This document shows positions 56,367 to 64,000 of a stretch of 64,000 nucleotides of DNA, piece by piece. Made by a program: the position numbers and the translations under genes. The notes beneath the pieces were generated by a model. The model was not told the DNA's origin and searched no databases. It saw only the letters and a program-made list of their open reading frames with translations. Source of the stretch: Polaribacter filamentus (GTDB taxonomy: Bacteria > Bacteroidota > Bacteroidia > Flavobacteriales > Flavobacteriaceae); contig NZ_MQUA01000014.1 in NCBI RefSeq assembly GCF_002943715.1, positions 538,407-602,406 of the forward strand. Direction: 5' to 3'. The stretch's first letter is position 1. Every line of letters starts with the position of its first letter.

Positions 56367-57845
56367 ATGAGCAAGAAATTAACAAAAAGAACAGAAGATT
56401 ACTCTAAATGGTATAACGAATTGGTTGTAAAAGCTGATTTAGCAGAAAACTCAGCAGTAAGAGGATGCATGGTTATAAAACCTTATGGATATGCAATTTG
56501 GGAAAACATGCAAGCAGAGTTAGATAAAATGTTTAAAGAAACTGGGCACCAAAATGCATATTTTCCGCTTTTTGTTCCTAAAAGTTTGTTTGAAGCCGAA
56601 GAAAAAAATGCAGAGGGTTTTGCAAAAGAATGCGCAGTTGTAACGCATTATCGTTTGCAAAGTGATCCCGATAATCCAGGGAAACTAAGAGTAGACCCAG
56701 AAGCAAAATTAGAGGAGGAGTTGGTTGTTAGACCAACATCCGAAGCAATTATTTGGAGTACGTATAAAGGATGGATTCAATCCTATAGAGATTTGCCTTT
56801 GTTGATAAATCAATGGGCAAATGTAGTAAGATGGGAAATGAGAACTCGTTTATTTTTGCGTACGGCAGAATTTTTATGGCAAGAAGGTCATACGGCACAT
56901 GCTACTAAAAATGAAGCTGTAATAGAAGCAAAACAGATGCAAGAAGTGTATGCTGAGTTTGCAGAAAACTTTATGGCAATGCCAGTTATAAAAGGTTTTA
57001 AATCAGAAAGTGAACGTTTTGCAGGCGCAGAAGAAACGTATACGATAGAAGCTTTAATGCAAGATGGAAAAGCCTTGCAGGCAGGAACTAGCCATTTTTT
57101 AGGTCAGAATTTTGCAAAAGCATTTGATGTAAAATACACCTCAAAAGAAGGAAAGCAAGAATATGTTTGGGCAACTTCTTGGGGAGTTTCTACGCGTTTA
57201 ATAGGTGGGTTGATTATGACACATTCAGATGATCTTGGATTGGTTTTACCTCCAAAACTAGCGCCAATTCAAGTTGCTATAATTCCTATTTATAAAAATC
57301 AGGAGCAATTGGAGGCTATTTCAGAAAAGGTAGCTGAAATTGTAAAAGAATTGCGCAAAAAAGGAATTTCTGTGAAGTATGATGACAGAGATACGTATAG
57401 GCCGGGAGCAAAGTTTGCGGAATATGAATTAAAAGGAGTTCCTGTTAGAATGGCTATTGGAAGTCGTGATTTAGAAAATAATACAGTGGAAGTGGCAAGA
57501 AGAGATACTTTAGAGAAGCAAACTGTTTCACAAGACGATGTTGTAAACTTTATTAATAATTTATTAGAAGAAATTCAGGATAATTTATTTAATAAAGCAA
57601 TCGACTTTAGAAAAGAGCACACTACAGAAGTAACAACTTTTGATGAATTTAAAAAAGTGATAAAGAATAAAGGTGGTTTTGTCTCTGCACATTGGGATGG
57701 TACATCAGAAACAGAGGAGAGGATCAAAGAGTACACAAAGGCTTCTATTAGGTGTGTTCCTAACGATGCTAAAGAAGAAGTAGGTGTTTGTGTATTTACA
57801 GGAAAACCTTCTTTAAAAAGGGTGCTTTTTGCGAAAGCATATTAA
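56367..57845 (+). CDS. proS: Prolyl-tRNA synthetase (short, archaeal/eukaryotic-type)
   Basis: A 492-residue class II synthetase of the ProS type 3 group, lacking the editing insertion of the E. coli type. Marks: RPTSEAIIWSTYKGWI, FLRTAEFLWQEGHTAHA, GTSHFLGQNFAKAFDVKY, GLIMTHSDDLGLVLPPKLAP and a C-terminal domain (GVCVFTGKPS, ending KAY as in this subtype). It is divergent from the lipoprotein gene with a 171-bp gap. Confidence 0.96.
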   Translation: MSKKLTKRTEDYSKWYNELVVKADLAENSAVRGCMVIKPYGYAIWENMQAELDKMFKETGHQNAYFPLFVPKSLFEAEEKNAEGFAKECAVVTHYRLQSDPDNPGKLRVDPEAKLEEELVVRPTSEAIIWSTYKGWIQSYRDLPLLINQWANVVRWEMRTRLFLRTAEFLWQEGHTAHATKNEAVIEAKQMQEVYAEFAENFMAMPVIKGFKSESERFAGAEETYTIEALMQDGKALQAGTSHFLGQNFAKAFDVKYTSKEGKQEYVWATSWGVSTRLIGGLIMTHSDDLGLVLPPKLAPIQVAIIPIYKNQEQLEAISEKVAEIVKELRKKGISVKYDDRDTYRPGAKFAEYELKGVPVRMAIGSRDLENNTVEVARRDTLEKQTVSQDDVVNFINNLLEEIQDNLFNKAIDFRKEHTTEVTTFDEFKKVIKNKGGFVSAHWDGTSETEERIKEYTKASIRCVPNDAKEEVGVCVFTGKPSLKRVLFAKAY

Positions 57846-57877
57846 TTTTGAAAAAAAAGTATTTTTTTTTCAAAATT
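57844..57877. terminator. AT-only inverted repeat after proS, possible terminator
   Basis: AATTTTGAAAAAAAA (57844-57858) and its complement (57863-57877). The stem has very few G-C pairs and overlaps the proS stop, so termination strength is doubtful. Confidence 0.4.
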
Positions 57878-57879
57878 AA

Positions 57880-57909
57880 TTGCACAATTTAAAAAACGTT
57901 GTATATTTG
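57880..57909 (+). promoter_or_regulatory. tRNA-Glu/rpsT promoter (Bacteroidota type)
   Basis: TTG (57880-57882), 19-bp spacer, TATATTTG (57902-57909), a full match to TTG-N17..23-TAnnTTTG. It is 31 bp upstream of the tRNA 5' end and is the best promoter in the window. Confidence 0.8.
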
Positions 57910-57940
57910 CACCCGCAATTGAGAAGTATTTAATTGTTAT

Positions 57941-58012
57941 GGTCCGTTCGTCTAGGGGTTAGGACGCATGGTTTTCATCCATGTAACACGGGTTCGATTC
58001 CCGTACGGACTA
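57941..58012 (+). tRNA. tRNA-Glu (anticodon TTC)
   Basis: Complete cloverleaf: acceptor GGTCCGT/ACGGACT (terminal G-T wobble), anticodon stem CATGG/CCATG with loop TTTTCAT (anticodon TTC), T arm ACGGG/CCCGT with TTCGATT loop, discriminator A. CCA is not encoded. rpsT follows after 38 bp. Confidence 0.97.
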
Positions 58013-58050
58013 CAAAGTTTTAATATATAAAAACTAATAAATTAAGAATT

Positions 58051-58302
58051 ATGGCAAATCATAAGTCAGCTTTAAAAAGAATTAGAAGCAACGAAGCTAA
58101 AAGAGTACTGAACAAATATCAGCATAAAACTGCGCGTAATGCAGTTAGAGATTTACGTGCTGTTGAAGATAAAACAGAAGCACAATCAAAATTAGGAAAG
58201 GTTATTTCTATGTTAGATAAATTGTCTAAAAGAAATATTGTTCACAAGAATAAAGTTGCGAATATAAAATCTAAATTAACAAAGCACGTCGCTACGTTGT
58301 AA
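58051..58302 (+). CDS. rpsT: 30S ribosomal protein S20
   Basis: An 83-residue basic protein matching S20: ANHKSALKRIRSNEAKR, AVRDLRAVEDKTEAQ and LDKLSKRNIVHKNKVANIKSKL. Binds 16S rRNA early in 30S assembly. Probably co-transcribed with the tRNA-Glu gene just upstream, since no separate promoter is visible between them. Confidence 0.97.
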   Translation: MANHKSALKRIRSNEAKRVLNKYQHKTARNAVRDLRAVEDKTEAQSKLGKVISMLDKLSKRNIVHKNKVANIKSKLTKHVATL

Positions 58303-58327
58303 GATTTTAAAAAAATATTTTAAATTG

Positions 58328-58360
58328 AAAACGCTCTGATTTATGTTCAGAGCGTTTTTT
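58328..58360 (+). terminator. Rho-independent terminator after rpsT
   Basis: AAAACGCTCTGA (58328-58339) pairs with TCAGAGCGTTTT (58347-58358), 7-base loop, followed by T residues. It is 26 bp after the rpsT stop. Confidence 0.88.
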
Positions 58361-58694
58361 TATGCGTTCTAAATATTTATTTTAAAAAAATTCATGATAA
58401 AAAGGATCAAGTCCAAAAGATGTGGGATTTAAGGAATATGAATAAATATTTGAGAGTCAAAAAAGGAGGAATTCTATACTTCTAAAACTTCTAAGCTGTT
58501 CTTTAAAGGCTTTAATTTGCACATAGAATGATTACAAAGACTTGTTTGCGTTGATCCAAATTAGTGTTCTAGTGAAAACTGAACTCTAAAATAACGGATG
58601 CTGGTTTTTAACTTTTTGTCAAAATGAAACCAGGAAAAAGCTTTATGAACTTGCATCGAAAATAGTTGGTTTTAATTATTTATTTAGAGTGTGT
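58361..58694. other. Gene-free stretch, nothing recognised
   Basis: About 330 bp between the rpsT terminator and the rodA stop. Only very short frames occur (for example 21 codons from 58419 on the plus strand and 32 codons on the minus strand from about 58656), none of which I can place in a family. No repeats or strong hairpins are evident. Confidence 0.5.
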
Positions 58695-59975
58695 TTACCA
58701 ATCGTAATTTTTGTGAGCGTCTAATCTTATGAATATAAATAGTAAGATGGTAAATCCCCAAAGAGAAGAGCCTCCGTAGCTAAAGAAGGGCAGCGGAATT
58801 CCTACAGTTGGCAGCAAGCCGATAACCATACCAACATTTACAATCACGTGAAAGAATAGGATAGAGGCCAAGCCATATCCATAGATTCTACCAAATTTAT
58901 TAGTGTGTGTTTCTGCTAAATAAATAATTCGGTACATCATCAGCATAAAAACTATGATTACGAAACTACTACCAATAAAACCCCATTCTTCGCCAACAGT
59001 GCTAAAAATATAATCTGTATGTTGTTCAGGGACAAAGTTTCCTTGAGTTATATCTCCTTCCAAAAAACCTTTACCAAACCATCCGCCCGAACTAATAGTT
59101 AATTCTGATTGATGCGAATTGTAGCCAATGTTTACATTGTCTACTTTCATGCCTAGTAAAACTTCAAAACGATCTCTATGGTGTTGTTTAAATATGTTAT
59201 TATAGGTAAATTCTGTTCCGAAAATAAACAGGGCAACCAAGGCATAAAAGCCTAAAATTTTGTACCAATTAAACCTAAAAAATCTTTTTCCTCCTCTATA
59301 AATTATATAGGCTGTAACTATAGAAATAATAATAAAAAGGGAAATAAACATTGTATTTGCTCCAAAAAAAATAGTGAGAACAAATAAGGCAATTACAGCT
59401 GCTCCCAATAGAATATAATTAAGCGTTAAACCTTCTCTATTTAGCACAAAAAAGAAGGATAGATAGATAAGTGCAGAACCAGCATCTGGCTGTAAAGTGA
59501 TTAGGAGTGCCGGAAAGAAAACAATGATAAAAGCTTTTATTTGATTCTTAACCAACTTAAAGTTGTATTGTCTATCACTTAATAATTTAGCAACGGCTAA
59601 AGCTGTACAAGCTTTCACAAATTCTGAAGGTTGCAGACTCATAACGCCAAAATTAAACCAAGACTTAGCGCCATTAATTTCATTTCCGAGGGGAAAAAGT
59701 AAGAGTAAAGAAAAGATAGAAATAAGGTATAAAATACTTGCAAACTTTTCATAAAATTTTGAATTAAAGAAAAGAATACTTATGATCAAAGGAACACTTA
59801 AGCTAATCCAGAGAATTTGTTTTCCATATTTTGTAGAGAAATCTAAGATTTCATGATTTTCTTCGGTTTTAGAGGTTGCAAAAATGTTTAACCATCCAAA
59901 ACCAACTAAAATTATATATAGAAAAACTAAAAGCCAATCTATACCTGCAAAAATATTATTCTTTTCTTGACGCAA
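58695..59975 (-). CDS. rodA: Rod-shape peptidoglycan polymerase RodA
   Basis: A 426-residue SEDS-family glycosyltransferase with about ten membrane helices that polymerises lipid II during elongation, paired with PBP2. SEDS marks: FGVMSLQPSEFVKACTALAVAK, TLQPDAGSALIYL, and FSYGGSSLWGF near the C-terminus. Its start lies 20 bp inside the end of mrdA, so the two are translationally coupled. Confidence 0.96.
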   Translation of the reverse strand: MRQEKNNIFAGIDWLLVFLYIILVGFGWLNIFATSKTEENHEILDFSTKYGKQILWISLSVPLIISILFFNSKFYEKFASILYLISIFSLLLLFPLGNEINGAKSWFNFGVMSLQPSEFVKACTALAVAKLLSDRQYNFKLVKNQIKAFIIVFFPALLITLQPDAGSALIYLSFFFVLNREGLTLNYILLGAAVIALFVLTIFFGANTMFISLFIIISIVTAYIIYRGGKRFFRFNWYKILGFYALVALFIFGTEFTYNNIFKQHHRDRFEVLLGMKVDNVNIGYNSHQSELTISSGGWFGKGFLEGDITQGNFVPEQHTDYIFSTVGEEWGFIGSSFVIIVFMLMMYRIIYLAETHTNKFGRIYGYGLASILFFHVIVNVGMVIGLLPTVGIPLPFFSYGGSSLWGFTILLFIFIRLDAHKNYDW

Positions 59976-61848
59976 TTTTTTTATCTTTTGGTGTTTGATT
60001 ATTATACGTCTCTTGCAAACTCATCATTAATATATTTCGCTCTCTGTATTCGTTTGCTTCAGAAATACTACCGTTTAAATATTTTTCTATTAATAAACTC
60101 GTAATTGGAGCTGCAATTGTAGATCCAAAACCACCATTTTCCACAAAAACGGCGATTGCAATTTTTGGATTATCTTTTGGCGCAAAAGCAATTAAAATAG
60201 AATGGTCTTTTGCTTGAACCTTAATACCGTCAACCATTTTTATAGAATTTTCTGATGTTCCTGTTTTTCCACAAATTTCAATTCCCTCAACCTGGCTCCA
60301 TCTTCCGGTTCCTGTTTTAAAAACTTCATGCATAGCTTCTATAACTGGTGTAAAATACTCTTTGTTAATGGTCGTTTGTTTTTTAGACGTAAAATCAGGA
60401 TTGTTAATTATTTTTCTATTGATTTTTTTAACAATATGTGGTGTGTAAAAAAAGCCTCTGTTGGCAATAGCTGCTGTGAAATTTGCTAATTGAATAGGAG
60501 TTGTTAAAATTTCTCCTTGTCCAATTGCATTAGATATGGTTGTAGAAGCGCCCCAAGCATATTTATATCTGGCATCATAATAACTTGCATCAGGAATTAA
60601 TCCTTTTTGACCTGCAGGTAAATCATATCCTAAGTAATTACCTAATCCAAAGCTTGTTATGTGCTTGTTCCAGTTGTTTAATCCTTGAGAAGGTTTGTTG
60701 TTTTTTTCTATAATTTTTTTATAGGTATTAGAGAAATAACTATTACAAGATCGTGCAATTGCAGTATTTAACCTGATAGGAGAATTGTAAATTCCACAAT
60801 GGCATTTCATAAATGCATTAGCGCTTCTTCCATAGCTGTAACCCCCAAAACATAAAAAGGAAGTTTGTTCTGTAATAACATTTTCTTGTAAACCAATCAA
60901 CGCATTCATTATTTTAAATGGAGATCCAGGAGGATACGCAGCCAATAATCCTCTGTCATAGGTCGGTTTTTCAGGATTATTTGGGTCCATTAAACTAGCG
61001 GAGTTTATAGAGCGTTTTCTACCAACTAACATATTTGGGTCATAAGAAGGAGAAGTCACTAATGCTAAAATTTCTCCCGTTGATGGCTCGATAGCGACAA
61101 TACCACCGCGTTTTCCATTCATTAATTGTTGTGCAAATAGCTGTAAATCGATATCTATTGTTAGTGTTAAATCTTTTCCATTTTCAGGAAGCGTGTCAAT
61201 AACACCATTCTTATAAGAACCAGTAACTTTATTAAAACGATTTCTTTGTAAATATTTTTTCCCTTTTCTACCTCTTAAAACGTCTTCATATTGTTTTTCT
61301 ACACCATCTTTCCCTTCTAATTCTCCAGATTGATAGTAATCGTTTTTTTTAGCTTTTTCTTCATTTACTTCACCTATATAACCGAGCACATTGGCTGCCG
61401 CATTTATTGGATAATTTCTAATGATTCTTTTTTGAATATAAAAACCATTGTATTTGTGCATTTTTTCTTGTAAAAAAGCAAAATCTTCTTTGGCTAATTG
61501 CTTTAAAAATACGGATGGTAAATAAGACGCATAATGTTCAGCTCTTTGAAATCGTATTAAAAAATCTACTTTATCAATTTTCAAAAGGTTACAAAATTCT
61601 AGTGTATCTATTGCTCCTACCTGATTTGGTTGCACCATAACATCATAAGAAAGCTCATTTGCAACTAATAATTTCCCGTTTCTATCATAAATATAACCAC
61701 GCTCAGGATAATCATATTCAATTTTTACAGCAGCATTATGAATTGGATTGTAAGTCTCCCCTTTTATTATTTGGAGTTGAAACAAACGACCAATAAAAAT
61801 TAGCCCCATAAGGGTTATTAAAAAATAAAGTAAAAAACTTCTGTTCAT
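59956..61848 (-). CDS. mrdA: Penicillin-binding protein 2
   Basis: A 630-residue class B transpeptidase. One N-terminal membrane helix, a pedestal/dimerisation domain (about residues 40-230, RGYIYDRNGKLLVANELSYD), then the transpeptidase domain with SxxK (PPGSPFK), SxN (ARSCNSYF) and KTGT (CGKTGTSEN). Cross-links side-wall peptidoglycan made by RodA. The ATG shares a base with the mreD stop (TAATG). Confidence 0.96.
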   Translation of the reverse strand: MNRSFLLYFLITLMGLIFIGRLFQLQIIKGETYNPIHNAAVKIEYDYPERGYIYDRNGKLLVANELSYDVMVQPNQVGAIDTLEFCNLLKIDKVDFLIRFQRAEHYASYLPSVFLKQLAKEDFAFLQEKMHKYNGFYIQKRIIRNYPINAAANVLGYIGEVNEEKAKKNDYYQSGELEGKDGVEKQYEDVLRGRKGKKYLQRNRFNKVTGSYKNGVIDTLPENGKDLTLTIDIDLQLFAQQLMNGKRGGIVAIEPSTGEILALVTSPSYDPNMLVGRKRSINSASLMDPNNPEKPTYDRGLLAAYPPGSPFKIMNALIGLQENVITEQTSFLCFGGYSYGRSANAFMKCHCGIYNSPIRLNTAIARSCNSYFSNTYKKIIEKNNKPSQGLNNWNKHITSFGLGNYLGYDLPAGQKGLIPDASYYDARYKYAWGASTTISNAIGQGEILTTPIQLANFTAAIANRGFFYTPHIVKKINRKIINNPDFTSKKQTTINKEYFTPVIEAMHEVFKTGTGRWSQVEGIEICGKTGTSENSIKMVDGIKVQAKDHSILIAFAPKDNPKIAIAVFVENGGFGSTIAAPITSLLIEKYLNGSISEANEYRERNILMMSLQETYNNQTPKDKKIASRKE

Positions 61849-62350
61849 TATTCGTTTTTGGTAAAAATATAAGTTCCTAAAAAGTACAATGTCAATGTAA
61901 AAATACTTGAGAACAGCGTATTTAATAGTACGTTGGAAAAATTTTGAAAACTAAAATTAGCAAAAGAAAAGTAGATTAAGTGGTGAATTAATGTTAAAGT
62001 TACAACAAAGTTAAAATTTTTTCCAAAAGACTCTGAACTTAGCTTAAAAAAAGAATAGTCAGTTTCAACCTTTCTGAAGTATATTCGAACAAAAAATAAT
62101 CTTAAGTAGGCGATAAATAAAATTGAAAAAGCATGAATTCCTCCAGAATCAGAGAAAAAATCAATAAAAAGGCCAAGTAAAAAACTGTAAAAAAGAAATG
62201 GAATTCTATTGCTTTTTAATGGATATAAAAAACGAAAGTAATATATAAATAAGGATTTATATACCCAAGAAACAAAATGTTATTCAGAACAAAAACCTGC
62301 AAAAAAAGTAGGAATAAAAATAATGCCACTATGTTAAATGGTTTATTCAT
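61848..62350 (-). CDS. mreD: Rod-shape protein MreD, frameshifted
   Basis: From ATG at 62350 the frame reads MNKPFNIVALFLFLLFLQVF then VLNNILFLGYINPYLYI, normal for flavobacterial MreD, but stops after 45 codons. In the next frame PLKSNRIPFLFYSFLLG, LFIDFFSDSGGIHAFSILF and the rest run to the stop at 61848. One extra A in the plus-strand A6 run at 62227-62232 joins them as FVFLYPLKS and gives a 167-residue protein, the usual length. Since MreD is normally essential for rod shape, a sequencing undercall is as likely as a real mutation. It overlaps mreC by 8 bp. Confidence 0.8.
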
Positions 62351-63181
62351 TTTGTGCCTCTAGGGTATTAATTTCTTCTTTATTAAAATTCTTTACAATA
62401 TATACAAAACCTAAATTACTCATATCATTAAAAAGTGTAACATTCACTTTATTGTCTACGGAGTTTCCTTTGTTTATTTCTGATATTGTACCAATTAAGA
62501 TTCCTTCAGGAAAAATAGTTGATTTCCCACCAGTTTCAATGGTATCTCCAATTTTTAGTGGTGCTTGTCTTGGAATGTCAGAAAGTTGAACTGTATTATA
62601 GTTTTTGCCGTTCCAGCCTAAAGTGCCAAAGTAATTACTGTTTTTTAAACGCGCATTAATTTTACTATTTCTATTTAAAATAGATTGTATTCTCGCATAA
62701 CTATCAGAAACATTGTCTATAATACCAATAATTCCTTTGCTATTAATTACAGCTATTTCTTTCTGTATTCCTTGGAGTTTACCTTTATTAATCGTTAAAA
62801 AGTTAAACTCTTTATCGTAATTATTTTTGATTATTTTGGCAGTTGAATAACTATATTTCTGTTGATATTTAGTGGTGTCAATTGTAATAGTATCAATGAC
62901 AACAGTCTCTTTATTAATATTTAGCAATATATTTTTTCTAAAAGATTTTTTAACCGAGTATTTTCTTCAGCTAGAAATTTATTTTCTGATTTTAAACTCC
63001 AGTATTCTGAAATATTTGATGCTTTCAAGTAGATGCCACCAGTTATAGCATTAGCGGAGTTTACAAATTTGCTTTTATGAAAATCAAGATTATTAAATAT
63101 TAAAGCAAGTGCAATAAACTCTAATAATAAAAAGAATAGAAAATATTTAAACTTTCGAAAAAAATAGATGAGTTGTTGCAT
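62343..63181 (-). CDS. mreC: Rod-shape protein MreC, frameshifted
   Basis: ATG at 63181 starts MQQLIYFFRKFKYF with one membrane helix and a coiled coil (ENKFLAEENTRLKNLLEK), then meets a stop after 86 codons. The next frame carries the periplasmic beta domains (NNYDKEFNFLTINKGKLQG, INSKGIIGIIDNVSDSYAR, GDTIETGGKSTIFPEGILIG). One more T in the plus-strand T6 run at 62932-62937 joins them (LLEKNILLNINKE) and gives 279 residues. MreC links MreB to the wall enzymes PBP2 and RodA encoded downstream. Confidence 0.85.
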
Positions 63182-63199
63182 TGTTAAACGGTAAGAATG

Positions 63200-64000
63200 C
63201 TAATTCATTAAAATATTTTTGTATTTTTTTAGTTCTTTTAAAGCGATTCCTGTTCCACGAACAACAGCTCTTAAAGGATCTTCTGAGACATAAACAGGTA
63301 AGTCTGTTTTACGAGACAAGCGTTTATCTAAACCTCTTAACATAGAGCCACCACCTGCTAAATAAATACCAGTATTGTAAATATCTGCGGCTAATTCTGG
63401 TGGAGTTTTAGACAAAGTTTCCATTACAGCATCTTCAATTCTTAAAATAGATTTATCTAATGCTTTCGCAATTTCTCTATAAGAGACTTGTACTTGTTTT
63501 GGTTTACCGCTTAATAAATCTCTACCTTGAACCAGCATTTCTTCTGGCGGCGTATCCAAATCTTCGGTTGCAGCACCAATTGTAATTTTAATTCTTTCGG
63601 CGGTAGTTTCTCCAACATGCAAATTATGTTGGGTACGCATGTAATACATAATGTCGTTGGTAAATAAATCGCCCGCAACTTTTACAGATTGATCACAAAC
63701 AATTCCTCCTAAAGCAATTACTGCAATTTCGGTAGTACCACCACCTATATCAATAATCATGTTTCCTTTTGGCTCCATAATATCAATACCAACACCAATT
63801 GCCGCAGCCATTGGCTCATAAATTAAATAAATTTCTTTTGCATTCATGTGTTTTGCAGAATCTCTTACAGCTCGTTTTTCAACTTCTGTAATTCCTGATG
63901 GAATACAAATTACCATTCTTAATGCAGGTGGAAATAATCTCTTTTTTATTGATGGAATCTGTTTAACAAATTCCTTAATCATTTCTTCGGATGCTTGGAA
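63200..64000 (-). CDS. mreB: Rod-shape determining actin MreB (3' part; runs off window)
   Basis: The C-terminal 267 codons of MreB; the frame continues past base 64000 (FQASEEMIKEFV). It contains the phosphate 2 motif MIIDIGGGTTEIAV, EPMAAAIGVGI and the adenosine motif GIYLAGGGSMLRGLD. MreB filaments guide the elongasome encoded downstream (mreC, mreD, mrdA, rodA). The Met at 63982 is internal, not the start. Confidence 0.97.
   Translation of the reverse strand, partial: FQASEEMIKEFVKQIPSIKKRLFPPALRMVICIPSGITEVEKRAVRDSAKHMNAKEIYLIYEPMAAAIGVGIDIMEPKGNMIIDIGGGTTEIAVIALGGIVCDQSVKVAGDLFTNDIMYYMRTQHNLHVGETTAERIKITIGAATEDLDTPPEEMLVQGRDLLSGKPKQVQVSYREIAKALDKSILRIEDAVMETLSKTPPELAADIYNTGIYLAGGGSMLRGLDKRLSRKTDLPVYVSEDPLRAVVRGTGIALKELKKYKNILMN

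Overview
The window is AT-rich bacterial chromosome from the Bacteroidota, most likely a marine-type member of the Flavobacteriaceae. Support comes from gldB, gldC and porT of the gliding/type IX secretion machinery, a T9SS sorting domain on a secreted hydrolase, tamL, the HPPK-deoxynucleoside kinase fusion, and promoters of the TTG-N19..21-TAnnTTTG type. No rRNA, CRISPR array or complete insertion sequence was seen.

Region 1 (1-21 kb) is accessory. It opens with a secreted GH53 galactanase, a secreted esterase, a PQQ-type sugar dehydrogenase with its cytochrome c, and a TonB-dependent receptor. A compact copper/silver efflux operon follows (6.7-18.3 kb): HYC_CC_PP small protein, CusA-type RND pump, CusC-type outer membrane channel, an HMA-AraC fusion regulator, CopA-type P-type ATPase, a DUF2911 lipoprotein, CusB-type adaptor with DUF3347, and an HMA lipoprotein. 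Immediately after its terminator lies a 5'-truncated GH30 glycosidase and an intact sugar porter, so the metal operon may have landed in a carbohydrate-use locus. A 158-bp element with 26-bp terminal inverted repeats follows the porter.

Region 2 (21-28 kb) mixes core genes (rpoN, asnS) with a cluster of decayed genes: a toxin-antitoxin pair, a P-loop ATPase that has lost the Walker A glycine, and a PAS-LuxR regulator.

Region 3 (28-64 kb) is mostly core: an MMPL exporter, frr-pyrH, tig-clpP-clpX, dnaG, nadE, gldBC, folK-dNK, pnp, rpsO, accD, fbaA, tamL/trmH, porT-ubiE-nfu, an OmpP1 porin with a lipoprotein, proS, tRNA-Glu-rpsT, and the cell-shape operon mreB-mreC-mreD-mrdA-rodA, which runs off the right edge. 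Between dnaG and nadE sit two related, tandem, very short genes for cationic hydrophobic peptides that I cannot assign to a known family; they are the best candidate here for something undescribed.

Two themes cut across the window. First, both DnaG and AccD have lost all four zinc ligands of their N-terminal zinc ribbons while keeping the surrounding fold sequence. Second, many frameshifts are single-base changes in homopolymer runs, including in mreC and mreD, which should be essential. This raises the possibility of homopolymer undercalls in the assembly, so pseudogene calls are separated below into those resting only on such indels and those with independent damage (nonsense codons, truncation, active-site loss).
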